From assembly GCA_023548195.1 (NCBI GenBank), contig JAJHZJ010000757.1, positions 186,001 to 250,000 on the forward strand: 64,000 nt of DNA, in the 5' to 3' direction. Each line of letters begins with the position of its first letter. Within the stretch, counting starts at the first letter, position 1. Positions 12,121 to 23,759 of the stretch are shown in pieces. The notes beneath the pieces are model-generated. The model was not told the origin of the DNA. It did not search any database and saw only the letters and a list, made by a program, of their open reading frames with translations. The stretch comes from Bettongia penicillata ogilbyi (Eukaryota > Chordata > Mammalia > Diprotodontia > Potoroidae). The translations under genes were made by a program, and so were the position numbers.

Positions 12121-12509
12121 ATAGAGGTTAGTAACCAACTCTACTTACAGATTACCTGACAGATTTTTCTGATTCCTTTCTTTCATTCCATCATTTTGCA
12201 GTTTGCTATTCTAGCTTCTTTAGACAGCAGTGTGAATGGTTATATAAGACAAATAGTTTTAATTCTTAACTGACCTCTACCAAAGTGGTAATGCCAATGA
12301 TTTGAGACTGAGTTTGAGATAGAAAATTATTAGAAATAGTTTTGGTTGCAGAGTAAGTCTAGATTCTTTGTTGATTGAGTAATATGATAAACAGTATCAA
12401 GGGAAGAAATTGTAGCAATATTTTTCTAGGTATTTGAAAATAGTTGCTAGGTACTTTTGAGTTGATTTTTTTATCACCTCAAATTACTTAATCCAATTAT
12501 AACCATTGA

Positions 12510-12529
12510 TTTTTAAAACTTTACTTTAG
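12510..12529 (+). promoter_or_regulatory. RNGTT: 3' splice site of the RNGTT exon
   Basis: A T-rich but interrupted tract ends in TTTAG directly before the first coding base. The AG at 12528-12529 keeps the frame at the position expected after the conserved motif IV exon. Confidence 0.85.
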
Positions 12530-12630
12530 AAATACAAACCTGGTCGATGTGATGATATTTTGAAATGGAAACCTCCCAGTCTGAATTCTGTAGATTTTCG
12601 CCTAAAAATAACAAGAATGGGAGGAGAAGG
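12530..12630 (+). CDS. RNGTT: Internal exon of mRNA-capping enzyme (RNGTT), guanylyltransferase motif V
   Basis: This single exon has an intact frame. It starts in phase 0 with AAA TAC AAA and ends two bases into a codon (33 codons plus 2 nt). The peptide begins [16 protein letters not shown] and continues [18 protein letters not shown], which I recognise as vertebrate RNGTT. RNGTT is the nuclear bifunctional capping enzyme: an N-terminal RNA 5'-triphosphatase and a C-terminal GMP transferase that caps RNA polymerase II transcripts. The LKWKP stretch is nucleotidyltransferase motif V, whose lysines contact the triphosphate. VDFRLKI leads into the OB-fold part. The acceptor AG is at 12528-12529 after a modest pyrimidine tract, and the donor GTAAGT starts at 12631. 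No other RNGTT exon was seen in the window, so the flanking introns are long. The gene is read on the + strand. Confidence 0.95.
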
Positions 12631-12636
12631 GTAAGT
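12628..12636 (+). promoter_or_regulatory. RNGTT: 5' splice site of the RNGTT exon
   Basis: AGG|GTAAGT is close to the consensus U1-binding donor. It splits a glycine codon (phase 2). Confidence 0.9.
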
Positions 12637-14680
12637 ACATTCTCTTCTCTGTTTTCCTATGTCTTTAATTAGCTTTTATCAATCTACCAGTCATAGTCTC
12701 TTTTAAAAGGTTACCAATGTAGCCTCTTCCACATTTTTTTCATTTTCTTTTGTTACAGATATCTTTATTAAGGAAAAAATAGTACATATAGTACACATTT
12801 AAAAAATTATGCCAGATACAGCCCCATTTCAGGTCTTATATGATACACATTGGAGGAAAAATTGGGGCCTTTATTGAGATCAATAAGGTATTTGATTTCT
12901 ATTTAGTTTTTATTGACAAATTCCCTTCAACATCCCTAACCCACTGATACTTATTCTTTCTCTAAAAATGAACCTGATTTATCAAAATTCTCCCAAGAAT
13001 AAATATTACATAACTTTTTCTGTCTAGACAGCCTTTGCTTTTATAATACTTGTGTTATGATGTATTGACTGGTATTTTAGGATATTTTACCTTTTCAGAG
13101 GTTTGTTCAGAAATTAAGGATTTAATAACTGAAGTAAAACTTGTTAAATTGCATCACAATGACTTTTGTCTTATACTTTTAAGCATCCTGTTTTTAATTT
13201 AGTTAATTGACTTACAAGAGACCTTAAAGTCATGCTTTTTCTAGGTAATATTCTCAACTATTTGTTTCTTTGGCCTAATTTGCCATGGATTAAAAAAGAG
13301 ACTATCCATTTCTTCTAGAGTATGAGACCCAGCCCCTCACCTTTCTTATCATTGCAATTTTTCACTGGGTTGTGCCTAGTAAAATACTATTGATTTCTTC
13401 ACTTTCTCATTCTGCTCACCTTCTTATTCTTATATGTTATCATTGAATTTTGATATTTTAAATCTATCCAGATAAATTATTTACATTAAAAATGAAACCA
13501 GTCCCCTAACTGCTTAATTTATTATAGCTCTGAACATAGCACCAGAATTTTTAATATTTGATGGACAGTTTTTAGAGATGGAATGTAGAAGTTACATACA
13601 TATAGGAGTGCATAATTTATAGTGGTGATGTATATATGACAGTTTTTGAAAATTGTGTCTTTAATATGAATTATATCTTGGTAACAGATAAAATAGATGA
13701 TATGTTTCAACATAAACTTCATTTGCCTTGATTAGTATGTTTTTTTCAGGTAAAAATGTTATACAGGTAAAGAATGTTATATGATATAGTAGATTTCATT
13801 AAATGAGTGGAATTTTGCTGTAAGTATGGACCTAGTGCCTGATAACAATTTAAAATGTGTTGGAGATATCTATGCATACCAGTCTAAAAGAAAAACAGCT
13901 ATGCTTTAGAGTCCCATGAAAGTCATATCATGTGACCCAACTAACTGAGAATAGCTATGGTAAAAATCAGAGAATTTGTTGATTTGTTTACTTAATTATT
14001 TTTCCAAAGGCTTCTACTAAGCAGAAAACAGAATAGGGTTCTGGGAAAGCTATAATATAAAAACTATTCTTTGAGAATGTTTGGTCTTTCATTAGGTAGT
14101 TTTGAATTTTACTGAACTGCTGTGGTAAAATGGTTATGAATCAGATTCCTGTTAGATTGAAATCTAATGCAAGAGAAAAATAGTTTCTATTGAATTGATT
14201 GCTTAGCATGCGACTGGCAGTTCTAAAGGTGACATTTGGAACTTCTTTTTCTTTTTTTTAAAGATGCAATTTTGGAAAAATAAAACATGGATAGTGAAAT
14301 GATAATTTAGCTTAGCCTGAGCATGTAGTAACCTTTTATATGTTTTTTGCAATTTATGTAATTGTGAATTTATAGGAAAATTGCATAGATAAGTCTCAGA
14401 GAATAAAGCTTAAATTTTTAAAACATAAAATAAGTTTGTATATTCTACTTAATCTATTGCTGATAGTCATCAGTCGTTGGAAACTAAGGTCATTTAGGTT
14501 GTGTATCGTCAAGAAGTTACAGACTTTCAATTACTGTGGGTCAAAGTAAATAAATATAATTAATTTTAAATAGACCACCAACCAAACAACAACTTTAAAA
14601 AAAAAAGCTTTCTCAATTCATACCATGATGTCTAATTAGCTCTGTCAAAATTTTCCAACGTGTTTCATTTCAAGTATTCA
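12631..14680. other. Intron after the exon, nothing recognised
   Basis: AT-rich and unique-looking. A short homopolymer-rich stretch sits near 13740. Confidence 0.5.
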
Positions 14681-15170
14681 GTCAGTCCGTCAACAAGCAT
14701 CTATTAAACAATGACCATGTGCCAGTCAGTATTCTAAGTGCTAGAGCTGCAAAGCAGGAAGGAAGCCAGGGAAACTAAGAAACTCTCTAAAGAAAGCATT
14801 CCAGGTTTGAGGAACAGCTCCTGAAAAGGCACACAGTGGAGAAATGGCAGTCCTGTGTGTGAGGAACAGTAAAAAGACCAGTGTCACTGAAATGTGGACA
14901 TGATAGGGAATAAAGTGTAAAGAAGAAGCCAGATTGGGAAGGGCTTCAAAAGCCAAACAGTGCGTTTTCCATTTGATCCTGGAGAAAATAGGGAGCCATT
15001 GGTTTATTGAGTGGTGTTCAACCTCTTATAGAAGGTAGGAGGGTGGTATGGTTACGTCTAGGCTTTAGGAACATCAGTTCCTGGCAGCTGAGGTAAGATG
15101 GGCTGGAATGGGAGAATACTTGAAAGAAGAAGACCAACCAGTAGAGATGTGTATTAAAAGTTAACCTTCT
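14680..15170 (+). repeat. Old interspersed repeat (unnamed family)
   Basis: AAAGCATTCCAGGTTTGAGG, AAGGGCTTCAAAAGCCAAAC, GGGAGCCATTGGTTTATTGAG and ACATCAGTTCCTGGCAGCTGAG recur in the 16.0-16.7 and 42.4-43.1 kb copies. The head (AACAAGCATCTATTAAAC, GTGCTAGAGCTGCAAAG) is the usual start of a mammalian-wide repeat. Confidence 0.65.
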
Positions 15171-15364
15171 TTTGGCTTTCATCATACTTTTCAAATCAGT
15201 CAGCCAACATGATGTACATAATACATGGCAGGAAGTATGAATTTAATATCTAAAGTTCACATTCAATTTGTTGAGTGCCTGTTATGTTCAAGGCACAATG
15301 TGAGGCCCTTGAGATGTAAAGGCATTACTTTCCTCAAGTAGCTTTTATGGAATATATGGAATAT

Positions 15365-15545
15365 TTAAACTGGAAGGGACCTGAACAGGCCATCTAGTCC
15401 AATCCTCTTATTTTACAGATGAGGAAACTAAAAACTGGAGAGGTTATATGATTTACCCAAGGTCACAGAGCTGATAAGTGACTGAGGCAGGATTTGAACC
15501 TTGGTACTCTTTCAAATGCACTACTATTTCCATTGTACCACAGTA
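15365..15545 (-). repeat. MIR-type SINE
   Basis: CTGGAAGGGACCTGAACAGG, CATCTAGTCCAATCCTC, CAGATGAGGAAACT, CCCAAGGTCACAGAGCTGAT and GCAGGATTTGAACC: a well-kept inverted CORE-SINE. Confidence 0.9.
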
Positions 15546-15559
15546 TTCTCAATTGGGGT

Positions 15560-15870
15560 ACCTAGAACTCTCTCCATCCTTAATCTCTGCCTGCTAGCTT
15601 CCCTGGCTTCTTTCAGGTCCTGGTTAAAACATTCCCTTCTGCAAAAAGTCATTCCCAGCCCTCCTTAATCTTAGTGCCTTCTCTCTGATATCATCTCCAG
15701 TTTGTTTTGTTATATATCTTGTTTGTTCGTAGTAATTTTTGTCTTGTCTCCCCCAGTTAAGCTGAAATCCTTGAGAGCAGGGGCTATTTTTTTCTTTTTG
15801 GGGCACTGAATGTATCTTTGCATAATGCCTGGCACTTACTAAGTACTTAATAAATACTTGTTGATTTGCC
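15560..15870 (+). mobile_element. L2 LINE 3' end
   Basis: CTTCCCTGGCTTCTTTCAGG, AGTGCCTTCTCTCTGATATC and CTTGAGAGCAGGGGC, then CCTGGCACTTACTAAGTAC and TTAATAAATACTTGTTGA. Confidence 0.85.
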
Positions 15871-15959
15871 TTTACTTGATATAACAAGTACACAGACAAG
15901 TAAATACAACATAAAATACAAAATACAGATATATGTAAAATTAAGCAAGCACAAACCTT

Positions 15960-16720
15960 TGATAGAGAGGTGTTGGGGTGATCAGAAAATTCTTTGGGTA
16001 GGAAGTAGCATCAGAATGAGCCTTGAAAGGAGCTAGGTATTTTTGAGATGTGGAAGTTAGAAAAAGAGCATTCTAGAAATGAGGACTAGCCTATGCAAAA
16101 AAATGAACAGAAGAAATGGTAAATCATGTACGGGGAACAAAAAATAAGCTAGATAGTCTGGAATATAGAATGCACGTGACTGCAGGGGCAGGGCTGAGGA
16201 ATAATGTAAAATCAGTCCAGAGAGATGGGTTAGAGTTATTGTGAAGTGTTTTAAATGCCAGACAGATGAGTTTGTATTTTATACTAAGGATAAATATGTC
16301 TCCATTGGAGCTTCTTGAAGCAGCATCTGGCAATTTCATAGCTATATTTTAAAAATAACAATTCTGGGATTTTTTTTTTTTTTTGGAGTGCAGATTGGAA
16401 ATAAAAAGACCAATTAGGAAGTTATTGCAGTAGTCCTCTATTATTGTAGTTTCTTTCACTTGGGTGTTGGCTGTAGGAGTGAACAAGAGAGTTGACATAT
16501 TTAGGTAGAGTTGACATGACATTATGTCATTGGATATGGGAGAGGCAGAGAAGGAGAATGACAAGTCATGATTTTAATGGTAATGGCCATGACAGAAATA
16601 GGGAATTTCAGAATAGTGAGGAGTTTAGTGGGAAGATTAATGAATTCTGTTTTTTGAATATTGATTTTGAAATGCCTGTTACACGTCCAGGAGGAGATTT
16701 AAAGTTGAACTTTAAAGTTA
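15960..16720 (+). repeat. Old interspersed repeat (same unnamed family)
   Basis: GAATGAGCCTTGAAAGGAGC, GAGCATTCTAGAAATGAGG, TTAAATGCCAGACAGATGAG, CAATTAGGAAGTTATTGCAG and AGTTAACTTT-like text near 16710 follow the order of the 14.7 kb copy and extend it. A 16-T run lies inside at about 16369-16384. Confidence 0.6.
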
Positions 16721-16831
16721 TCATTGTTTTGAAAGTGAATACACATACGTATACATATATAACCATTTCTCTTTTATTTTTCACCTTCTCAAATACTTCT
16801 TGTCCTACAGTTCCTTGTTTGAGTCATATAA

Positions 16832-17005
16832 TAGGATTTAGAGCTTAAAGGAAATTTGATATTCATCTTGTCCAACCACTCCTTGTGCCCATGAAGAAAA
16901 TGAGGTCCAGAAGGGCTAACGGTCTTGCCCAAGTTAAGAAGAGCCAGTGTTTGGAAGCAAACTTAAAATCTAGGGCTCTTTTCCTCTGTGCTGTGTTGTT
17001 ACACT
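16832..17005 (-). repeat. MIR-type SINE
   Basis: AGAGCTTAAAGGAAATTTGA, CATCTTGTCCAACCACTCC and AATGAGGTCCAGAAGGGC: an inverted CORE-SINE. Confidence 0.8.
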
Positions 17006-19040
17006 TGAGGAAATCTTTATTGATCATATCAGCCTACATTGATCCCATAGCATTTGGTATGCCTATAACTTATAAAAGCATTTGATCACATGCTTTCTTA
17101 TTGTTATCCTGTTTTGTGTGTATGTCTTTATGGTGCTTCCTCAAGTAGGTTATAAACTCTAAAAGGGGAAGAGAGGGTTATATCTTACACAAATATTTGA
17201 CATGCAGAATTTCTGTATATTTTTATATCGAGGTTTGAGTGAGTGTAAGACATTAGTCTGTGTTAATTCCCAAATAACTAATAACTATGTATAAATACAT
17301 TCTGCCTATGAAAAGTTTTTGAGAGCTGTAAAATTGTAATCTGGTATAACATACAGCTATGCTTTTTACTGTATCCTTTCAAATAGCTATAAAATAGATC
17401 GGATTAAATAGAATCTACTGTGTAATACCCCTTCATTCTGCTGTTGATTTGAGTGATCAAGAAAACAATATATACATTATGTTAAGGAAGTCACATTACT
17501 TCTATAACCATAGCATTTTACTGTCAATTACTACTCTGGCTTTGCTCTGGCTTTGCAGTGATTAATTCTGTCCATACTTTTTTCCATTTGGAAAGCAATG
17601 CTTTTTTTTCTTTTGAAAAAATTTATAGAGATAAAAGACCCATATAACAAATATCACTTAATAGAATTTTCTGAATCATTCAGCTTTAAGCCAAAACTAT
17701 CTGTTTTGTGTTTTTTTTTTCCCCTGCCTGTCATGGCATTTCCTTATCTCTGCTTATGGCTTATAGTGGCATTACTCTTTTATATACATGTTTAGTGATT
17801 AAAAAAAATCAATATAAGAGTGTTTTATTATTTCTGTTGTTATAATAGTTGCAGCATTACAAATTTGTGATTATCTGCTATTCCTTTCAGAAGTAGGAGG
17901 GGAGGCAAGCTGTAACTGAGTTCTTGGTCGTTGCTGTTACTGTTTTGCCCAGCTTGCAAGTAGGTGGCAGTGTCAAAACCTGTTAACTTCTCACCTTCCA
18001 TGTCAGGCAGAACACTATGTGACATACCTCCTGCCTCACAAAATAACCCACTCTCAGAAAAGTACATTGCAGTGCAGAAGTGAATAGGAAAAAAGTGCAA
18101 GGAATAATGTATGGTACCTGTCTGTGCATGTGGTGCATGTATGTGCATGTTTGTGTTGCTAGATTCAAAGGACTTTCTTTTACTTGTTAATCCATTACAG
18201 AAAAAGGCTAATCCTGTTCCTTTTCCTCTTTGTTATCTTACAGACTAGAAATATAATTCTAGTGTATGCTTTCATTTCTAAACAGAATTGTGTTACAATA
18301 AAATTATTTCTATGTCCTCTGAAGTTAAATGCGGTAATTTCTGGTTTTTTGCCTAAGTAGTGTGCTTGTACATTTGTCTCAAGTGCCAGTCATTTGTTGT
18401 GGAACTTGTAACCAAACTGACAGCCCTGCAGATAGATTAAGTATAAAGAAAAGCAGTGTAGATTAGATTCGATTTAAATAACTCACTTTGGAAGGCCATA
18501 ATTTCCACAAGATGTCACTGTCTCTCAAGAAATTTAATTTCTTGTTTGTAATTTTTAATATGCTGCAGATGTTCTCATCTGACCTTTGCAGGGACTGGTA
18601 AGCTTGTGTGAAGAAAAATAAGGGTAAAAACCATGGTATTAACAGACCTTACCAAGTGAGCCTGTGTCTATTCATAGGGATTTTTGTTTTTGTATAACCT
18701 TGGCAAAGTATGTGCAGTTCTTTTAGCTGCTATAAAACGTAATGGATAATTTAGATGATTATTTGTTGTAATACTCCACTGATACAATCTAACCCTTCTT
18801 ATTAGAAAGTTATTACACTAAATGATGGTTACTTTCCTTTCTGTGTTTGGGTGCAGAAATAAATATTAAATTTCCTTCCAACCCCTAACAGTATCATATT
18901 TCTGGTTGCAGCTACTGTGGTTAGTTGAAATTTTTATAGTGACTCCCAGTAAGCCACAACAGCACATTTTTGATATGCTTTCTGACAATTTGCTTTCCTT
19001 TTACCAATCAATCAACACAGATTTATCAAGGACCTAATGT
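17005..19040. other. Intron, nothing recognised
   Basis: AT-rich; no supported element. Confidence 0.5.
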
Positions 19041-19335
19041 GATGATAGTAAGAGCTGACATTTATGTAGTGCTTCAAGCTTTGTAAAGGGCTTTATATTA
19101 TATTATTTCATTTGATCCTTATGTCAGCTTTATGAGTTAGCTATTATAGATATTATATCCATTTTAACGATAATGAAATTGAGTCCTAGAGAGATTAAGT
19201 GATTTAAGAGGCTAATAAGGTTATCCAGATAGTAATCATGATAGTAACCCTTCTTATAGAGAGATGATTCCAATCTAGGTCTTTCCTGAATCCATTCCCT
19301 GAACTCTTTCCTACTGTACTGTGTTGTTGCCTTTT
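19040..19335 (-). repeat. MIR-type SINE
   Basis: ACATTTATGTAGTGCTTCAAGC, GCTTTATATTATATTATTTC, TCATTTGATCCTTATGTCAGC and AGAGATTAAGTGATTT are the inverted 3' tail and CORE. Confidence 0.8.
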
Positions 19336-20040
19336 ATATGCAAGATCTTTTGATATACTTTAGAGGGAGACAAAGTAGAAGTTCTAGATTCTAATTTCAA
19401 GAAGGAGCTTAAAATGTTGTTGGGTTTTGTTTTGTTTTTTAAAATAAAGTGTTATCTGCTTATACCAGACTATAAACTTCTAAATAAAAAACTTAAAGTT
19501 TTTGAGCAGTTACAGATCAATAAAGAGCAGGCACAGTGGCAGGTAGAATGATGTGATTGTAGGAATTGTGGGATTATTTAGAATCATAGAATTTGCAAAT
19601 GTTTTGCCTAGTCAGTAAAATTAAAGGTTTTTTCTTTTGTTTTGTTTTTGAGACTAGATATCCCTAGCTAAGATAGGCTTAGAAGAACAGCAGCCACTTG
19701 TGAGTTCAATTTCAAAACTGATCAATGTGAAACCTGCTCTGTTTTTCTCACCTAGGCCACTTTACCCTCTTTAGGTTGGTTGTTGGCTGTCTGTTTCTAT
19801 AAGCTTACCATATTTATGTCAGTCAATGTGGATACTCTCTGACAGTGTGGATCCTTTTATCCCTGCTATAGCTCAGATTTGCCAAACTCAAGTGATATAT
19901 CAACCTGAGGCTGACCAGCAGTAGTGAGTACAGATGTACACCTTCACGTTCAGGTAAGGAAAGTTTTGAAGAGAAGTTTATTGAATACAAAGTTTGAAAT
20001 CCCATAGTGGGCATAGTAGGAGATATATACATTAAAAAGA
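19335..20040. other. Intron, nothing recognised
   Basis: AT-rich; no supported element. Confidence 0.5.
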
Positions 20041-20735
20041 TTAAAGAAGCTCCATGATGACCTTGATGAGTTTACAGGATCATGAACTTGAAACTTAACG
20101 TTAAAAAGAACTAAGATTGTAGCAACTGATTCCATCACTTCCTGACAAATGGGGGAGAAGAAATGAAAGCACTGTCAGATATTATATTCTTGGACTCAAA
20201 ATCACTGCAGACAGCATTTGCAGCTATGAAATTAAAAGGCACTTGCTCCTTGGAACAAAAGCTATAGTGAATCTGGCCAGCACACTGAAAAGCAGAAACA
20301 TTACCCTGCTGACAAAGATCTGGTTTTTCCAGTAGCAATGTGTGACTGTGAGAGTTGGATTGTAAGGAAAGCTGAGTGCTACAGAATCAGTGCTTTTGAA
20401 TTTTGTGACTTTTGAGAGTATCTTGGAAAGCACAGAGATCAAACTAATACTTGAAGAAAATCTGGACTACTCGTTGGAAGGACAAATACTGAAGCTGAAA
20501 CATAAGTACTTTGGCCACATGTTAAGAAGACTGGACTCTGGAAAAGAGCCTTATGTTGGGAAAAATGGAAAGCAAAAGGTGATGGCAGAGGATGAGATGG
20601 AATGATTATGTTATGGATGTTACGAACATGACCTTGGACAGACTTTGGAAGATACTGGAGGATAGAAGGGCCTTTCTATGGTCATTCTGTGGTCCATGGG
20701 GTCACAAAAAGTTGGATAACACAGAGTGAATGAAC
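20040..20735 (+). mobile_element. RTE (BovB-like) LINE, ORF2 C-terminal end and 3' tail
   Basis: Read across frameshifts, the + strand gives the end of an RTE/BovB reverse transcriptase. Visible parts are LKLNVKKTKIVATDSITS near 20090, the CESW-like step near 20350, SLEGQILKLKHKYFGHMLRR near 20470-20530, and the terminal VHGVTKSW near 20700. The 3' tail GGGGTCACAAAAAGTTGGA is shared with the tails of the SINEs at 22.4, 30.6 and 54.0 kb. It is 5'-truncated, and stops and shifts make it dead. Confidence 0.9.
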
Positions 20736-20739
20736 AAAA

Positions 20740-22004
20740 ATATTTTCCTTTGAAGGATATGGACACACTCCTTGACCCATCCCTAAAGACTGGTTTCACT
20801 GATGGGGGTGGCCTTCAGTATGAATTGGTGAAATACGAACTCTTAAAAGAGACCACCACTTTGGACTGGCCTATAAAAAGGATACATTTTGTTATCTCTC
20901 TCCCTCCCCCTACCACCTCCCCCACTTTATTCTGGAGAGATTCCGAGAGCACAAGCAGACATGTGTGAGAGAATCTAGCAGTTCTTTAGTGGTCATCTTG
21001 GTAAAACAAAACAGGTAGCTCGTACAAATATTTGCCCCTGTGGCACGAGAGGAGAATTCCAGGGATATGTTAAGTTTCTGGACAGTGTTGAGTTCCTGGC
21101 CTCTGTTGTCAGGGTAAGGGCATAGTCTCTCAAATGTATGATGGTTATTGAAAGGAGATAAGTGGGCAGAGCTCTGAAGTGTTGATTCTCTACAACCCAC
21201 AACTCACTGATGCACAAAGTACATGGTGTTAAGATGGAAGGGTGGTTATGTGAATTATGGATTTACTGAGAAATCTAGAACTGCAGATATTTGCCTAATC
21301 AGTAATTTGACAATTACAATGTTGACAATTACATTCAGGTCACCCTACTGTGTATAGCAGGGGGAAAATATGAGAGAATTCCTAAAGTTCAGGTGTTTTA
21401 CTGGAACTAGACCTTGTTAAAAAGTTATGTTGTGTTCCAAGGGCTGCCCTTTTTCTTTCTCTTTCCCTATACTCTATTTCAAGACTGACAAATGGCTTAA
21501 GGAAACTGTTGTGATACTGGCACCAATTCCATTTTCCCTCTACTGAGTCACTGTACTATAACTTGATCAACTGGTTATTTAATATTTTAAAGAGCTATAA
21601 AAATAAGCACATTATGCTAGAATATAGCATTGTAGCTGGAAATTGGATTTCTTGGGCAGTAGCAGCCTAGAGATTTGCTTTGCCAGTATAATTGCCTTTT
21701 GGAGATGGATTTCTGCAGTCAGAGGAAGTTTTCAGAGCCTAGCTCTGGTGGTTCCTGGGAGGTGTAGTCTTGAACAAATAACTTTTTTTTTTTCCTGCTT
21801 GGAGAGAAAATTAGACTATCAAGGACCATGAACCAGGTGTATCTGAGGGAGTAGGATAGAGTTCTTCTGTGCTGGGAGTTGTTGAATTATGAGTGCTTTG
21901 GTGACAGAAGGGGCAGTGGCAAATGTAGTGGTGGTGGAGAAAATGTATATGTTTTGAATGAGTGAGGAGACAGAAAGGCACCTCGAATAGCACACTAGGA
22001 AAGG
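20740..22004. other. Intron, unassigned; LTR-like hints at 20.85-21.0 kb
   Basis: A TATAAAA word on + (20873), a pyrimidine-rich block, and AATAAAG on the minus strand near 20925-20931 recall LTR control signals. I found no TG...CA ends or target duplication, so no call is made. Confidence 0.4.
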
Positions 22005-22262
22005 GCACGGAATAAGCACTTAATACACATCCGGTATGTGCCAAGCACAAATATTACACAAATATTCCCTCATTTGATCCTCACGACAACCCTAGGAGAT
22101 AGATGCTATTATTATCCCCATTTTATAGTTGAGAAAACTGGGGCAAACAAAGGTTAATTGACTTACCCAGGATCATGTAGCTATTGTCAGAGGTTGTATT
22201 TGAACTCAGTTCTTCCTGATTCCAGACCCAGCCTTCTATCCACTGTTCAACCAGCTACCTCC
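22005..22262 (-). repeat. tRNA/CORE SINE
   Basis: The inverted 3' tail (TTAATACACATCCGGTATGTGCC), the CORE (CCCCATTTTATAGTTGAG) and the tRNA head with B-box complement (TTTGAACTCAGTTC) run to CCACTGTTCAACCAGCTACC, nearly full length. Confidence 0.9.
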
Positions 22263-22382
22263 CCAAACTAGAGACTTGGGGAACTGAAAGTTGAGGTGCA
22301 GAAGCTTGTGGGGACCTCCCTGAGCCCAAAGAGCTGTAGCCTATGAGGTTACTTCTAGAACCCTAAATGGTTTGCCCCTGTT

Positions 22383-22595
22383 TAGAGGGCACAATGGACA
22401 GAGGGTCAGGCCTGGAGTCAGACGCTAGCAACGTGACCTGGGCAGATCACTTAACCCTGTTTGCCTTAGTTTCCTCATCTATAAAATGAGCTGGAGAAAG
22501 AAATGGCAATCCACTTTGATATTTTTGTCAAGAAACCTCCAAATGTGGTCATGAAGAATCAGACATAACTGAAATGATTGAAGAACCACAAAAAA
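22383..22595 (+). repeat. tRNA-derived SINE with RTE-type tail
   Basis: Head with GGCCTGGAGTCAGACG, CORE with AGTTTCCTCATCTATAAAATG, then AGCTGGAGAAAGAAATGGCA and the RTE-like end ATGTGGTCATGAAGAATCAG. Confidence 0.9.
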
Positions 22596-22689
22596 TATGT
22601 TTGAAGCATTGTGGATGGTTTGGAGGAGTATTTCATTGATTGTTATTGACCATTTAAGTCTTTTTTTTTTTCTGAATTTATTATGTATG

Positions 22690-22845
22690 CTTGAGCATCC
22701 TTTGCATTGTCAATCCATAAAACTAATGTGATCTTGGGCTGTGTTAAGAGAACCATGTTGTTCAGCACTACACAGGTGACAGTCCTCCTGTACTCTACCA
22801 TGGTGAGACCATAAGTGAAATATTGTATTCAATTTTGGAAGAGAT

Positions 22846-22846
<1 letters not shown>
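22690..22846 (+). mobile_element. CR1/L3 LINE fragment, first part
   Basis: The + strand reads toward KYCIQFWKR, the conserved QFW segment at the end of CR1/L3 reverse transcriptases. A microsatellite then splits it. Confidence 0.6.
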
Positions 22847-22901
<55 letters not shown>

Positions 22902-22902
22902 A
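22847..22902. repeat. (TATC)n microsatellite, about 14 units
   Basis: Perfect TATC units, followed by a short imperfect TATA/TGTG-rich stretch to about 23001. Confidence 0.98.
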
Positions 22903-23039
22903 TTGATAGATATAAGATATCTATACATAATAAATATAGATATATTGAAGAAAGGATTACTTATACACATGTTTATCTTCATATATGTGTGTGTGTGTGT
23001 ATAAAATGTACATACACTAATGAATGTTTATATGAGAGC

Positions 23040-23258
23040 AAGTAGGATGATGAAAGGCCTGTAGGTGAATGGGCTTAAGGAATTGAAGAACTAAAGAAAC
23101 TGAACTTCTCTGCCAAGGAAAAAGCTTGGTGAGAAGAAGTAGAAATGTGGATGCAATATCTGTCTTTAGATATTTGAAAGGCTGTGCAGAAAAATGGAGT
23201 GCAGCAGTGTTTTAGCTTATGAGGCTAGGGGGATTAATAGGAAGGTCCCTTTTACTGT
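23040..23258 (+). mobile_element. CR1/L3 LINE fragment, second part
   Basis: GGCCTGTAGGTGAATGGGC, TATTTGAAAGGCTGTGCAG and the reading MECSSVLAYEARGINRKV follow the CR1/L3 C-terminal pattern after the QFW segment. Confidence 0.6.
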
Positions 23259-23261
23259 GGC

Positions 23262-23757
23262 TGAAGGGGGACCAGTACAGGACAGGAGGTGTCCTGGCAA
23301 GCAACATCTCAGCAAATGGGCAGGAGATCTTGAGCCCCAGGGTGATAGAACAGAGAAGTGCCAACATCAGGAACCTCCCATGTGTCTTCCTACAGACAGG
23401 GGAATCGCCAGGCACCAGCGCAGAGAATCACCACTTGCGTGGTGCATAGGTGTCTACCAGTGGATGAGTCTACCTGTGTTCTCATGCAGCCCCTAGCAAG
23501 GAGGTGACCTCCAGCAACCAAACCATCCCTACACCTCAAACCAAGAGCTTCAGTGTAACCTGGGGGAAATGTACTAAAACCCCACTTCGCTCGGCACACC
23601 CCAACCACCACCAGCAGCTCTGGCTTTGCACTAAGTAAACTAGAGCCTCTACAACCTCCAGCTGCCAGAACGTGAGGCACCAGCAAAGCCAGTAACCAGG
23701 GCCCTATACCCCAGCACAAGAAGTATGGCTCCGTGCCCTCTGTGCTTCAGAAATAGT
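23262..23757 (+). repeat. GC-rich block, possibly L1 5' UTR
   Basis: About 500 bp with much higher GC than its surroundings. It contains CCAGCAGCTCTGGCTTTGC and CCAGGGCCCTATACCCCAGC, wording like marsupial L1 5' leaders. No coding frame is convincing. The assignment is from style, not alignment. Confidence 0.4.
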
Positions 23758-23759
23758 CG

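Larger units (their letters stand above)
1..12529 (+). other. RNGTT: RNGTT intron, part upstream of the exon
   Basis: This is AT-rich intron whose 5' end lies outside the window. It holds an L1 3' end, several SINE/MIR copies, an L2 3' end with a local perfect copy, a hAT-like MITE and simple repeats, listed separately. No further exon was recognised. Confidence 0.85.

Noticed and set aside
20740..21260. Solo LTR
   Set aside because: TATA and AATAAA-like words are present, but TG...CA ends and a target duplication are missing.
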